NCBI RefSeq assembly: GCF_030272615.1
Contig: NC_081405.1
Span: 309,032,374 to 309,096,373 of the forward strand
Source of the DNA: Cryptomeria japonica
Taxonomy: Eukaryota > Streptophyta > Pinopsida > Cupressales > Cupressaceae
Reading direction: 5' to 3'
DNA: 64,000 bases
Shown: in pieces, positions 11,323 to 23,073 of the stretch
Numbering within the stretch: the first letter of the stretch is position 1
How the letters are laid out: the number at the start of each line of letters is the position of its first letter
The notes under the pieces: generated by a model
The model's database searches: none
Seen by the model: only the letters and a program-made list of their open reading frames with translations
Told to the model about the DNA's origin: nothing
Translations under genes and position numbers: made by a program

Positions 11323-11664
11323 GAGACAATGCAGCTTATTGCATTGTTTCAAAGAAGATAATATGAACTGATACAAAGTTGCCCCAAGATGGGAATGATA
11401 TGCCCCCTCGAGAGATTGGATGAAAATGTCTGAAAAGATCACAGAAAATCTCTCAATAAGAAAGAAAGGCTAGAATGGATTGATCGGATAGAGTGACAAA
11501 GTCACGGGATAAAGAAGACTGACTCGAGAGACGAGGGCTAGGGCTAGAGCTAGGGTTAGGGCAGTCTATAAGATAGACCATGAGGGGAAAACATCCTCAT
11601 TGTCATCCACACATCCAAGAGATCAAAGTGCAGAGAGAAAATAGAGCAGCAACAGTCAGCAACG

Positions 11665-12815
11665 ATGGTATTGGTTCATAGATTCGATCGCGTTCGCCGA
11701 TTTTAGAGGCCAATAGAGGTAGGAGAGCCGGTAAGTACCACAAAACTTCCTTGTACTTTGTCGCAATAATTGTTGTCATTAATGCATGCTAGGTAGCACA
11801 ATAAATGCATTTTAGGATAATGTCGAAAAATGTCAAAAACATCGAGGTGCGTCTATGTCAAAAATGTGCATTTATGTCTTCTAGGGCAAATCGGCAGTTC
11901 TGTGATGAACATACACTATCAATTGGATAAACTGCTAAGAGGATACACTCAAGCAGGTCCTCTAGGGAAGACTAGGATAGATCAAGCCACTTTGTGATAA
12001 ACAGTGAGTACCAAAACAAAGTACTTTGTGATGAACAAGGAGTACTAAAAAAAAGAGCAGCACTTAGTGATGAATAGTGAGTGCAAATGTGAGCAGCACT
12101 TTGTGATGAACAGTGAGTGCAAAAGTGAGCAACACTTTGTGATGAATAGGGAGTGCAAACACGTAGTACTTTGTGATGAACAGGGAGTACCACTAGGATA
12201 AATAGCAACACTTTGTGATGAATAGTGAGTGTCACTAGGATAAATAGCGCCATATGATAAATATAAGCACTAAGATAAAGAGCAGCATTTTGTGATGAAC
12301 AGGGAATGCCACTATGACTGACATGATTGATTTGGTTGACTGCAGGAGGATCTACCTATGCTGGAGTCATAGGAGAGGTTCCCTTTGACTCAGAGTTTGT
12401 GAGCAGAGATGACATTCGAGGATAGAGCGACAGTTGAGGCCATGGGCTTGCGATACATTATGTATGTGTTTGATTAAGGGAAAACATGGGATTGCTGACT
12501 GCACTTGCTGAGAGATGGCACTCTGAGACATGCACATTTCATTTTTCGATGGGTGAGATGACAGTCACCTTGGAAGATGTATATAGGATATTGAGGATAA
12601 CGATCGATGGGGAGTTGATTCCCTACGATCAAGACGGAGATAGGGAGGCACTGAGGTGAGTGTTCCCGGATCTAGGACTAGAGATGAGGGCTGGACACGT
12701 GGCATGGGATACCATGACAGCGATAAGACTGGCACTACTAGCAGTGCTAGGAGGAGTGATTAGTGGGTTCTTGTGTCCAGATAGGGTGACACGAGGGTTG
12801 GCTATAGCCATATGA
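11665..12815 (+). pseudogene. Antisense plant-mobile-domain (PMD) gene with an intron
   Basis: It runs opposite to the host retroelement, between the integrase end and the 3' LTR. A TATAAG box lies near 11566. Exon 1 (11665-11730) reads MVLVHRFDRVRRF, stop, RPIEVGEP. It ends at a consensus donor GTAAGT (11731); an acceptor TGACTGCAG ends at 12345, and exon 2 continues in phase 0. Exon 2 carries the PMD (aminotransferase-like mobile domain) core: MGLRYIMYVFD, then LLTALAERWHSETCTFHF, then MGEMTVTLEDVYRIL and IDGELIPYD. There are stops in both exons and a frame change near 12470, so it is broken. PMD proteins are known from plant transposons and from antisense extra ORFs of Tat elements. The biochemical role is not established. 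Confidence 0.75.
11985..12310 (+). repeat. Tandem repeat inside the PMD-gene intron
   Basis: About eight degenerate units of 30-45 bp share the core CACTTTGTGATGAACAGTGAG. They fill most of the predicted intron (11731-12345). The reverse complement is open over 90 codons, but that is repeat-driven and not evidence of a protein. Confidence 0.85.
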
Positions 12816-14404
12816 TTTTGACATCATTGTATCATGACACTTATGATTTTGATATATATATATATATATATATATGAGATGATTCATCCTTGCGGCAGTT
12901 ATATGCATGTCTACCTATGTGATGTATGCTTCTATGTCTTATGATGTATGTTTCTATGTGATGGTTATGTTATGGATGCAAATATGTACATGATGAAATG
13001 CAATAGTTTTTATTCTTTTATGTTTTATATGTTATGCCAATGCAAATGTGAATGTATGAAATGCATATGAATATGATAATGTAGATACTATTGACATGAT
13101 GAGAATGTAAAATGTGCTAACATGTGTTGTGTGCAGGATGTGATGCAATTGTGATATGTATATGTATGTATGAAATGCTTAATATGTGGTAATGCAGGTG
13201 CAACTACATGAAATGCAGATATTTTTGGCATGTCATTATACTCAGTCATGTGATAGCAGACTACATGGACTCAAGAAGGACGATGGAGGTCAATCAAGAA
13301 AGGGGGATGGAAGATAGAAGATATGAAAGTGAAAGAGCTTCTTGTGCATTATCATCATTGAACTTTATTATGGCAAGTAGGTTATGACAATCGAGGCATA
13401 TGTTCGACCCAGAAAGTCATTATACCTATTTGCATGGAGATAAGATAGTTGAAAACAAGGAATGCCCCAGTTCATACTAGACTCTCAGTGTCCTCATATC
13501 CTTGGACAAGTCATAGCATTACTAAGAGACAATCGTCAAACAACAAACAAAAATAGGTGATGATACCCCATCCTCGCCTTTCTAGTCAAAGACATCCTGG
13601 AGATAGAATCTCTAGTTAGAGATATCCCAGAAAAGCTAAAAGACATGTCACCAAAAGATAAAATCAAAATAACACCAATACTCAACACCAACATCCGTTG
13701 TAGTCCTCAAGTTTAGTGTCTCTTGTCACTTTTATAAGTCTTATTTGATTGTGGTCACAATGTTTACTTTCACAAAAGGACAAATAGCACTGAACCATAA
13801 TGTTGTCTGAGTCTGTTGAAAGATTTGATTTGTTGAAACCCATTGTTGCTGTTGTGTCTCATCTAAAACTGACTGAATCCATGAAACTGATACTTTATTG
13901 CAAAGAAGACAAAACTTTATTGTGGATTGTCGATACGAGTGTTTCTTTATTGAGGATTGTGTGCGAATAGACTGAAGAAAACTGGAAGAAACTGTAATCC
14001 TTGAAACATGTGATGCTCTTAGTTCCACACCCATCACTAGACGTAGGATTTGCCTTAGCCACAGATAAGATCTAATTTATTATGGATGAAAAGGGATGAA
14101 AAGGAATGTTTATTATGAATGGTGAACCAATCTTGGGTAGATCAATAACAAGCCATGACGAGAATGGGTAAGTTTATTATGGATGGATAGGCTGTGAGTG
14201 TGTGCAAAGTGAAAGGATGAAATGGAATCTTGAAGGAGGGAGGAGCAATGTCTCTACACATGGCACCGGTGACCCGGTTTTCACCATGGTACTTGCCCAA
14301 GGTGCCATCGAAGTTGTTTTCACCATTGGACGAAATGTTTTTCTGCTTTTCAATTTTTTCAATTTTTTTTTGTGTCACAAGGCGCCTGTTCACCTAGTTT
14401 TCAC
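12816..14404. other. 3' non-coding region of the Tat-like element
   Basis: There is no credible gene. It holds a TA microsatellite (12852-12875), an A+T-rich ATGTATG/TATGTG-rich stretch to about 13220, and a short G+C-richer block (14240-14300) with the repeated phrase GGTTTTCACCATGG / GTTTTCACCATTGG. Confidence 0.6.
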
Positions 14405-14535
14405 CAAGTAACGATTTTTTTTATTTTATGATTTTTTTTGTATTTTGAATTTTTTTATTTTTTTGTATCTTTGAATTTTTTTTATTTTTTTTGTATTTTT
14501 GATAATTTTTTTTTTTTTTTTTTGTATTTTTGAAT
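14405..14535. repeat. Low-complexity T-rich tract (A-rich on element strand)
   Basis: About five repeats of GAATTTTTTTATTTTTTTGTAT stand just downstream (minus strand) of the integrase stop. Reading frames across it are open on the minus strand only because they encode poly-Lys and Ile. Confidence 0.9.
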
Positions 14536-14552
14536 TGGGATACTTGAAAGAG

Positions 14553-15197
14553 CTATGTGTAAAACCTGCGAAGGTGCATGCTATTGATAGGATCCTCCAA
14601 AGGTTCACCCTCTGTGGTTGAGAGCTGATATGCACCAAATCCATATGCTGTTGTGATGATGTAAGGACCAAGCCAGTTGGGTTCGAACTTGCCCTTCTTC
14701 TCTCTGTCTTGCTGATTTTTAGGATTTTCTTTGAGAAATAAGTCACCCACCTGAAATGTGTGAGGCTTCACTTTATGATTGTAGCTGCAATCTTCCTTGA
14801 CTGAATGATGTGTAGCTTGAGTGACTGTCTTCCTTGATAAAGGAACTAAGATAGAATTACTAGTGTGTGGACTACACAGCCCCATATGCGTGTCACCTAA
14901 AGAAGTTTGGGCATCCCTGATAACAAAGTCCCTTGAGGAAGCTCCATTAAAGGTCCATGATGTATCGCCATAAGGGAAAGGATGTGCGGAACAAGTGGAT
15001 GAGTGATGAAGGATTATGATTACAAAAAGAAGTGAAAGTAGGATAGCATGATGGAGACTTAGGATCAACAAGTATGCTTTTTGACTTGAAATTTTAGAAC
15101 TTTTGCCCCCAGTTATTTTGATATTAGGGGAGATCAAATCTTTTTCTTTCTCGTTCATAGGATTTTTATCCTTGACTTTGAATTTTGTAGAGTCCAA
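14553..15197 (-). pseudogene. Tat-like element: membrane-type segment joined to integrase C-terminus
   Basis: This is a 214-codon open frame. The last 75 residues are the integrase C-terminal domain: FQVGDLFLKENPK, GKFEPNWLGPYII, GAYQLSTTEG and a final INSMHLRRFY. This domain binds DNA non-specifically during integration. The first part is not integrase. It has a strongly hydrophobic stretch at about residues 43-65 (LLILSLHHAILLSLLFVIIIL) that looks like a transmembrane helix, then PFPYGDTSWTF and RDFVIRDAQTSLGD, which I do not recognise. Reverse transcriptase, RNase H and the integrase core should lie between protease and this domain but are absent. Confidence 0.75.
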
Positions 15198-15247
15198 TAG
15201 CTTTTGATTTTGATTTGAATGAAAGGACTTTTCTTTTTTTTTGACTT

Positions 15248-15691
15248 TTAGATTTTTCTTTTCAAAGCTTGATTTTTCATCCCCAATGAGTAAGGGTTTT
15301 GTAATTCTTGTTGATCCAAGTCTAGAAGTCGAGTGGAAATGGAATGAGTGGATGAAATGGTAAAGATATGTGAGTTATCAAGAGAGCTGGCGATACGCTC
15401 AATAGATTCTTCATTGGAACCACTCTTAGGACTATTGATATCAAGAGATGCTGGCACCAGTAGGGGAGATTTGCATTTAGACTTAGTAGACACAACACTA
15501 TGTGGTTCACACCCAATTCCTTGGCATTGTAAATTGTTTTTAGGTTGTTCTTGTTGACTGAATACCTTAGGAGATAGTGGGAGTTGATCAACATGAAAGA
15601 TATACTCACCACATCCTAGGTCTTTAACCTTGAATTTTTCTTTGAGCTCTGTTTGTTTTGATGTAGAAGCTTTCAACGATCCTAGATCCAC
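15248..15691 (-). pseudogene. Tat-like element: unrecognised linker ORF
   Basis: This 147-codon open frame is in the protease frame and follows it after a stop. It is Ser/Lys-rich and carries no catalytic motif I recognise. It may be the edge of the segment that replaced the pol core. Confidence 0.45.
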
Positions 15692-15748
15692 ATATGCTGA
15701 AGATGGAACAACTTCTCGATTGACTGGGATTGTTATTTCTGATCTAAG

Positions 15749-16160
15749 TCACAGAGTGTTGCAATATATGAATGGATTTGGGTCAGCTTTGATTGTCACT
15801 TCAACTCCATTGTGAGGGAACTTGATACATTGATGATATGTAAATGGGACTGCGTTTATCTCATGAATCCATGGACGTCCTAGCAATATGTTGTATGTGA
15901 GATCTAGGTCTAGGACTTCACAAGCCACATCTTTTGTAACTAGCCCAACTCTAAGAGGTAAAGTGATTGTGCCCTTGGATGAGTGCTCTTCATCATCATA
16001 TGCCTTGATGGTAATTTTGTTTGAAGAATTCATAGCCTTTTCAGAATATCCCAATTGTTAAATAGTTCTCAATGTACAAATGTTTAGACCTGCTCCTCCA
16101 TCTATTAGGACTCATTTTATTTGATGTTTGTGTATGAAGGCTTCAATGTGTAATGGTGCA
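15749..16160 (-). pseudogene. Tat-like element aspartic protease
   Basis: The active site is read as VLIDGGAGLNIC near 16095, the D-G-G-A variant common in Tat elements in place of D-T/S-G. It is followed after one in-frame stop by the rest of the fold and the conserved second-half motif NILLGRPWIHEINAVP. It would cut the gag-pol polyprotein. It lies in the same frame as the preceding gag C-terminus. Confidence 0.85.
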
Positions 16161-16168
16161 TTATGTGG

Positions 16169-16990
16169 CTAACTTACAGAGGCATCATCGGCTTCTGCGA
16201 ATGTAAGGGAATGTGGAATGGAAAGGTATCCCACCATGGCTTGAAAATGGTCCACATTCAGATCGGTAGGGACTGAAGTGTCTCTCAAAGTTTGGTCAAG
16301 AATGGCTTTATGTGCGGGGGATATGCGTAAGAGCTCAAGGATGGAGATAAGTGCGGATGTCTTCCCTAACTGTTCTACAAGGTCATACTCAGGTTTGGTT
16401 GATGAGGAAGCAGTGTGTTTAGTGGGAGCACCTTGCAAAGTGAATTTATGTTGACAAGTTGTGACATTACATTTAGAGGTAGGATCGGAAGAAGATCCAA
16501 TGCCTTTTAGGACAATCTTGGGTCTTTGGGTAGAATTCTCAGGTGTTTTGTCCTTGATGATAATGGTAGAGACATAATTGTCCATCGAAATGTGATTGAT
16601 GGTTGAATCATAATTGTAGGATGCTCTGGTATAGTTGGTTTGGTCATCTGTGGCTTTAGACTTTCCCTTGTCATGCTTTGGGAATGGTTCCTTAAACATT
16701 TCATGTTCTTGGTTGGATGAGTGTCCTTCAATTTCAATGTCACCTCTATCAATGAGATCTTGTATGGTGTTCTTCAGTTGATGCCAATTTCCCATCTTAT
16801 GACCTTTGCTTTTATGAAATTCACAATACTCATCATCATTCCACCAATTTGGTTTGACCTTTGGCTCATATGGAGGTAAATCTAGAATTGTGATTACCTT
16901 GTTCGCCACTAGCTTTTTGAAAACTGACTCAAGTGGTTCTCCCAATGGGGTGTACTTCCCTCGTGATCTGAAAGTTGTTTGAGTATTCAC
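16169..16990 (-). pseudogene. Tat-like element gag C-terminus / spacer
   Basis: This is a 273-codon open frame. Near residues 40-95 it has the module PPYEPKVKPNWWNDDEYCEFHKSKGH, then LKNTIQDLIDRGDIE, typical of Tat and Ogre gag C-termini. The C..H...GH part is a degenerate zinc-binding site. The remainder is Ser/Thr-rich spacer ending just before the protease. It is one frame off the capsid ORF. Confidence 0.8.
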
Positions 16991-17048
16991 TTGATTGTTT
17001 GTAGAGCTTGATCTAGAAAAAACAATTTTGGGTCACATTGCATTGGCA

Positions 17049-18648
17049 TCAACAACACCAAAATCTTGGCTTGTCTTTTCCTTTAAAGTCATCTTTGTTT
17101 TCTTTGAATATTTTGACGATGCCTTGTTCAATTAGGACCTTCTCTGTTGCTAAGCCTTTTTCAATGACATCTTTGAAGGTGGATAAGCAAGCTTTTCTCA
17201 AGTCATAACCAATGTCTTTGTTAACATTCTGGGTGAACATCCCTACCATTTGTTTTTGTGGAATTTCACAAGAGCATCTGTTGGCTAGATTCCTCCATCT
17301 TTGTAAAAATGATGAAAAAGATTCTCCATCCTTTTGCTTGGTGTTGCACAAGCTAGTAACAGATATGTTTGTCTCTATGTTGTATGAGAAATGTTGGATA
17401 AATGCCTCAGCTAAGTCACCCCAAGACTTAATTCCAAGTGGGAGTTGGGAGAACCATTCCATAGCTTGATCTCCTAAGCTTTGTGGGAATAATCTCATCA
17501 AATATGTCTCTTCTAAAGCTACCTTAGTGCAAGCTATGAAAAACTGTCCTATGTGTGCCTTAGGATCTCCTTTGCCTCTATACTTATCAAACTTAGGTGT
17601 CAAAAAGTGTGTAGGAAATGGAGGCATTAGAATGCTCTTGTCAAATGGATAGGGACATATGTCTCTCATTGTGTAAGTTGGCTTCGGTGTATTTATGATC
17701 TCCATTTTCTTTTATAAGTCCCTAATTTTCTGTTCCAAATTTCTCTTAGGTGGAGATCGACTTCTTGGACCATACCCCATGCTTGAGGCATCAATTGGAG
17801 GAGGAGCATGTTGCATATATGGATTATATTGATCATATGCATGTTCATATGGAGGAGGTCTATAATGATGCTGCGTATATGGACCACTTGGTATAGAGTC
17901 ATATTCAGGAATGGAATATCTGCTTTGTCCATGTATACCATATTCTATAGGAATGTCATGAGTTTGTTCTAGTGTGTTGCCCCCAAATTTGACGCGAGGT
18001 ATCCTTGTGTCCAAATTTTGAGGATGCCTTTGAATATCCAATTGCTTTGGTGGTTGATCCTTAAGCATTGGTATGTAATTGAGCATATTTTTCTGCATAA
18101 GACTTCCATAATGGTCTATGAAGTTAAGTATCATATGCTTGACCATGTGTGTATGGGACCTTTGGTTTTTGAAACAAAGATGATGGTGATTCAAGTATAA
18201 GATGTGGTCCTCTATTGCATCCACTATTAGGCCTCCTTTGATCCATGTTGGAGTGAGATTGTTGCAAAGGTTGATTTTCCATTATTTGAGACATGTCAAA
18301 ATCATGAGGTATCTTGGCTCCACTTTGTGCCATCACTTGTAGAAAGTATTGTCTATCCCTCCTCATTATTTCCTCAACCAATCGATTGAAATGGGGATTC
18401 ATAATGGTGTCTTCCACTTCTGCTGAATGTACAGAGAAGTTGTCCATATTGTCATTGTGTGTATCATTGTTGTTTGTAGTGTCCATGTTCTCAACATTTG
18501 GAATGTTTCTATAGGCATATATGTCAGGTAATGTAGTATGATCAGAATTGAAAAAGATATCATTGTCATACTCATAAGAACTCATGTTTGTGAACTCCTG
18601 AGCCTCTTTAGCTTCTCTCCTAGATTTTTGTAAACGGCTTTCAACCAT
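17049..18648 (-). pseudogene. Tat-like element gag (capsid domain)
   Basis: The gag starts at MVESRLQKSRREAKEAQEF (18648), a usual basic start for this group. It is followed by an Asn/Asp-rich stretch, a frame change near 18150, and a Pro/Tyr-rich linker (HHYRPPPYEHAYDQYNPY). The retrotransposon gag domain (17705-17049) has LTPKFDKYRGKGDPKAHIGQF, AMEWFSQLP, SWGDLAEAFIQHFSYN and ESFSSFLQRWRNLANR. That core forms the capsid. One stop separates linker and core near 17710. Confidence 0.9.
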
Positions 18649-20239
18649 GAACTAGGTATTGACCAAGATGTTTGAGACTAGATGAAAATGGAAAGAGTTT
18701 GGTAGACTAAGAGTTGGATGAAACGTAAATGAATCTGAGGTGTACTTGCAATGTCCAAAGTGTAAGACCAAGCATGTATGTAGTAGAGTAGGTGTGGCTT
18801 CCAAAGAGATGATAGTTTCTCTTGATGAGGTAAGTTGACCTTGACTCTAAGTAAGACCAAATGAGACCCAAAGGTGATAGACCTTGATGAGGGACCACTT
18901 AGCAAAATGTTGTATGTATGTAACGTGTTGAAAAAGTATGATGAGGACAAGAAAGTGACCTTTTGACTCAAGTTTAGACAAATGTGAATGTAATGTAAGG
19001 TGCAAAGCAATGATGGACTTTGTGAGACCCAAAAGATAGGTTGAATTCTAGATGAAAACCCAAAGAGATACCTAGGAAGCTCAATAAGTCTAAAACCGAT
19101 TGCTCTTGTTTGTTGTACTGTAGATTTTTCCAATTTGTGAAGTTGTTGTTGTGACCAAATCTGAATTTTTGACTGTTTTTCATGACAAGAGGACATAATG
19201 TTGATGAAGACTCAATGTTTGCAAGTGTTTAGACTCAAAATGACTCCAAAAAAAAGTGTGTTGTTTGATGTAAAATTGTTTTGCATACACTTGAAGACAC
19301 AAAAGACATAATGTTTTGATGTTTTGTCTTGAATGTTTGATTGTTAAAAATAAGTCAAGCACAATTCTTATGGCTGGCCAAGACAATAGTTGTTGATCTC
19401 ACATGGACTTTCCCCCGAGGCTACGCTATTAAGAGTGGATACTTAGATGCTTGACCCCACTGGCTCCACCCTTGGCACTCACTTCTCGGGGCAGCCAAGC
19501 ATCAGTCCCCATGAAAACTCCTCGTGGCAAACTTTGTATCTCTACTAGGAACCGTATGTGTGTGGGCCGCTACCAGAGGTCCGACCTCCTGGCCCAACAA
19601 CTAGAAGGATTTTGGCTTCTAAAACAAAAAGGTGCTAGTAAGGGCATATGCTCGTGTGGCCATACATGTGGCACTTTCAGCTCTGTAAATATAGAAGGCT
19701 CCCAGCTGATAGGGGTTACGCCCTATAAATGATCAAATAAATTTGATCAAACGAGTTTATGGGGAGACATAGTGTCGGTATGAACTAATCAGCACACATT
19801 ATCCATAGTTTTCACCATGGATATAGTTATTTATAGTGGTTTGGAAGAAGATGGATTTTCTTTTGCTACCACTTGGGTCGTTCTCTCCTCACTAGTAGTC
19901 CTAATGACCACACGGGGAGACAGGCTCTCTAAAGATGAAATAAAAAGAGCCTATTGCTCAAGACACAAAAGACAATGGTTCAATTTTAGTGCACCAATTG
20001 AAGTGTTTGCTAGTCTATGAGAACAAGGCACACAATAAAGATCAAAAACCCTTTCCAAGGTCCTGCAACAAAGATTTGTTAGTAGTTTGGATTGTTTCAA
20101 ATGATCACCCCTTCCTACAAGCACACAAGTTAGGTAAATTTTAGATCCAAAAGACTTTGTGAAATAGGGGCCTTCAACAATGCATTTTGCTGACCAATTC
20201 AAAGATTTGATTCATCATAAAAAAAGATCTCTTATAAAA
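18649..20239 (-). other. Tat-like element leader, distal part
   Basis: About 1.6 kb lies upstream of gag. It holds a G+C-richer island at about 19390-19740 (CCCCGAGGCTACGC, GGCCCAACAACTAG) that differs sharply in composition from its surroundings. A 172-codon frame at 18678-19196 on the minus strand has no motif and poor composition. I consider the region non-coding leader. Confidence 0.5.
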
Positions 20240-21060
20240 TTTTAAGAGATTTCCAGAAATGTAAGAAAATCCAAAAAATTTGCTAAGTTGCTCCAAAAAT
20301 TAATTTTTTATGAAAAATCATAAAAAATTCATATAAAATGCAAAATCGATCCAAAAATTCTAAAATCGTTAGTGGAGAGTCCTAATGGTCTTACAAACCT
20401 GCATAAAAAAAATTCTGCAACAAATCAAAGCAGTTTGTGAGATATGAGTAAAATAATGCAAAACCCTAATTTTCAAAGATCCAATTTTTGAGGAATTATT
20501 TTGCATCAAATTTAAAATCACAAACAACAGATACTATGTATAATTCTGAGATATTTCCAAAAATGTTAGAAAATCCAAAAAATTCACTAATTTTCTCTCA
20601 AAATTATTTTATTATGAAAACTCATAAAAACTTCATATAAAATGAAAATTTGATCTAAAAACTCTGAATTTTTTATTGAATCCTTCTGATACTTTTCTTG
20701 ACCGGAACACAAAATTTTATGCCAAAATTCGAAGCTGTTTGTGAGATCTGATCAAAATAAGGAAAAACCCTAATTTTTAAAGATCCAATTTTTAGGGAAA
20801 TATTTTGATCAAAATTAAAATCACAAACAAAAGATCCTATGTATAATTATGAGAGATTTCCAAAAATGTAAAAAAATCCAAAAAATTCTCTCATTTGCTC
20901 TCAAAATTAATTTTTTATGAAAATTCATAAAAAATTCATAGAAAATTAAAATATGCTCCAATAGATCTGAATTTTTGTTTGAGAGCTCTTGATAATGTGT
21001 TCAACCTGCAAAAAACGTTTGGTGCAAAATTTCAAAGCTGTTTGTGAGATATGATCAAAT
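20240..21060 (-). repeat. Three ~303-bp tandem repeats in the leader
   Basis: Three imperfect units share in order AATCCAAAAAATT, TTTTTTATGAAAA.TCATAAAAA, AAAGATCCAATTTTT and GTTTGTGAGATATGA. The AATCCAAAAAATT landmark falls near 20268, 20571 and 20875, a period of about 303 bp. Confidence 0.85.
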
Positions 21061-21190
21061 CTCTCCAAGATCTTGATTTTATGTCCAAAACCCTAGCTGC
21101 ACAAGGTTATTCTACAAATTGTTTTACAAAATAGCAATATAGGGTTAGAAAAATCTACAAAAAACACAGATCTAAGAAAAATACATGTCC

Positions 21191-21208
21191 CACGGGGCGT
21201 GCCAAAAT
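21191..21208 (-). other. Primer binding site of the Tat-like element
   Basis: On the minus strand TTTTGGCACGCCCCGTGGGA directly follows the LTR end (CATAAACA). TGGCACGCCC..GTGGGAC is a familiar gypsy primer site in plants. I cannot name the tRNA with certainty. Confidence 0.8.
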
Positions 21209-21996
21209 GTTTATGGTGAAAATGGATAACAACAATAATATTGAAAGGCTAAATGAATTCAACCACAAAACCCTAGCCTAACAACAACAAAGATCCACCA
21301 TAACATATGAAGATTACCTAAGACAATGCAAATCAAATGAAATCACAAAGATTATACCATCACATGTCCAATAGGGTTTGGATCTCCATTCTTCCTATCT
21401 CCATTGATCTTGCTTGATATATTTGCTCTCAGATTTTATGTGTGCACAAGAGCTCAACAAAGAACAGAAATGTGGTTGCAAGTAGGCTTGATTGCATATG
21501 AAATTTTGAAAGCGTAGTCGGGGCTGAATGCATAGTGAGTTAGCCAGGGTTTGATAATGAAGGAAGCATCTCCTTTTATAGAAGACACTATATGAAATGA
21601 AGGGATAATATTGAGAGATGTAAAAGAGGTCGACTATGATTAGAGGGTAGGTAGAGGAAATAAGAAAATAATGAGAGGGTAGGTAGTGTAGGAATTAAGA
21701 GATGAATGACATATGTCATGGGTAGAAAAGGTTAATGAATTAATTAAATAAATAAAAATTTATTTAATTAATAGAAGAAGTGGGATCAATTAAATAAATA
21801 AAATTATTTATTTAATTTAGGAAAGGATTATTTACATAAATAAATGTATTTATTTAAATGAGAAATAAGGCTAGAAGAGGATAAATGAATTAATTAAATA
21901 AATAAAGATTTATTTAATTAATAGAAGAATTAGGCTAAAGTAATTAAATAAATAAAATATTTATTTAATTAGACTGGACAATTTTAGGTGTCTACA
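21209..21996 (-). repeat. Tat-like element 5' LTR, complete
   Basis: This is 788 bp with TGTAGACACC/CATAAACA termini on the minus strand. It contains the five-hairpin U3, the TATA box at 21571-21580 and a U5 of about 360 bp ending next to the primer site. Its U3 is collinear with the truncated 3' LTR. Confidence 0.9.
21571..21580 (-). promoter_or_regulatory. TATA box of the Tat-like 5' LTR
   Basis: TATAAAAGGA on the minus strand immediately follows the U3 hairpin array and is the point at which the 3' LTR is cut off. Confidence 0.75.
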
Positions 21997-22210
21997 CATC
22001 TCACTGTGGTTTTTACCTATTTGGGTTTCCCACATACAAACACTTGTGTTATGGTGGATGTTTTACTTATTGTGGATGTTGTTATATCATTTTGGATTGC
22101 ATGCATTGTGTTTAAAAGTTTTATTAAGTTCATCTACCAGTTAGTGTTTGAAGTGGTTTTATTTTTGGTGTCACTGAATCACTCCCCCCTCTCAGTGCTT
22201 TTCAAGTCCA
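21997..22210 (+). repeat. Copia-2 solo LTR, right part
   Basis: It resumes with CATCTCACTGTGGTTTTTACCTATTTGGGTTTCC. This matches the same block near the ends of copia-1 (7524-7560) and copia-3 LTRs. It then has the CACTCCCCCCTCTCAG end signature at 22182-22197 and ends near TCCA at 22210. Confidence 0.75.
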
Positions 22211-22215
22211 TCAAC

Positions 22216-23073
22216 AATCCTATTATTGCATCACCAATCCATGGAGATGATAGTAGCATTGATGATGTCAAAGTTTTAGTAGCTTCTAAGCAACCTTTCA
22301 CTACCAACTACAAGTGAAACTTTACAGATATCTACTTTTCCTTCAGAATTGGAGATCTTTACTTTTGAAGATATTGATGATCTTCCATATCAGCCCCAAG
22401 TGAAAGAAAACCATCAAGCACCCACTGTTTATCATACATGCCACCAGAAAATGAAGTTTTTGAATTTCACGAAGGGTGTGATGAAGAGGAATCATTGGGA
22501 CAAAATAAAATAAAAAGCTATGCAAATATCTATGAACAGGTTGAAGATGTAAACTATGAAGATATCTCAACAAATGTCCCTATCTTGATGGAACAAAAAT
22601 CTGGAACTGTGGTGTCTTCTTCAATTTTGCATTCCATGGATAAAGAAATCTTTGAAGTCCTCCCAATAGAAGAAAAATAAAATGTCATCATAGAAGGCGA
22701 TCCTATGCTCCCGAAAGCTGATTTTAAAAACTCAATTTCAATATTTGTATTGACAAAAGTTTCTTCATGTCACAAACTATATGAAGGTTATCCAATTCAT
22801 GGGTTAATGTCTTCCAATCCAAATCATCAAAAGGATCTTCAGATGGAGAAAGTTGATATTCTTAACATGATGCCAGAACACATAATCAATATCACAGAAA
22901 GTGGTACCCAAATATTTCAAGAGAGCTCAATGATTTATGATGAGATATGGTCAATCAGCTTGTTGTTCAAAATTCTTCCACATCTCATATTTATCAATGT
23001 TGTCGACCTATTGAGCTTACAGGTGTTACATCAATGCACACCACTTTTCCATGCAGGTGTCTATTTCTCTTAG
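22216..23073 (+). pseudogene. Element A: second unrecognised coding stretch
   Basis: Two adjoining frames (22438-22680 and 22705-23073), with upstream readable codons from 22216, have protein-like composition. They are acidic (NEVFEFHEGCDEEES) and end in a hydrophobic stretch (SLLFKILPHLIFINVVDLLSLQVL) before a stop at 23073. No protease, RT or integrase motif is present. It lies on the far side of the copia-2 insertion from the repeat protein and may be the same gene's 3' part. I do not recognise a family. Confidence 0.4.

Larger units (their letters stand above)
10895..21996 (-). mobile_element. Ty3/gypsy Tat-like retrotransposon, pol core missing
   Basis: This is an 11.1-kb element read on the minus strand. 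From right to left it has the 5' LTR (21996-21209), primer site, a long leader, gag, a protease with a DGGA active site, a linker with a membrane-type segment, the integrase C-terminus, a long 3' region with an antisense gene, a polypurine tract and a truncated 3' LTR (11308-10895). Reverse transcriptase, RNase H and the integrase core are absent, so it is non-autonomous. The LTR termini TGTAGACACC/GGTGTCTACA and the primer site TGGCACGCCCCGTGGGAC fit gypsy. The gag style and the antisense extra ORF fit the Tat lineage. It split the copia-2 LTR. Confidence 0.85.

Noticed and set aside
11972-12253. 93-codon minus-strand frame with HCSSQS repeats
   Set aside because: It is a by-product of the tandem repeat in the PMD-gene intron.
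14426-14552. Lys/Ile-rich extension of a frame over the T-rich tract
   Set aside because: The sequence is pure low complexity beyond the integrase stop.
18678-19196. 172-codon minus-strand open frame in the Tat-like leader
   Set aside because: No motif, no start context and two other overlapping open frames of similar length. It lies upstream of gag where leaders are non-coding.
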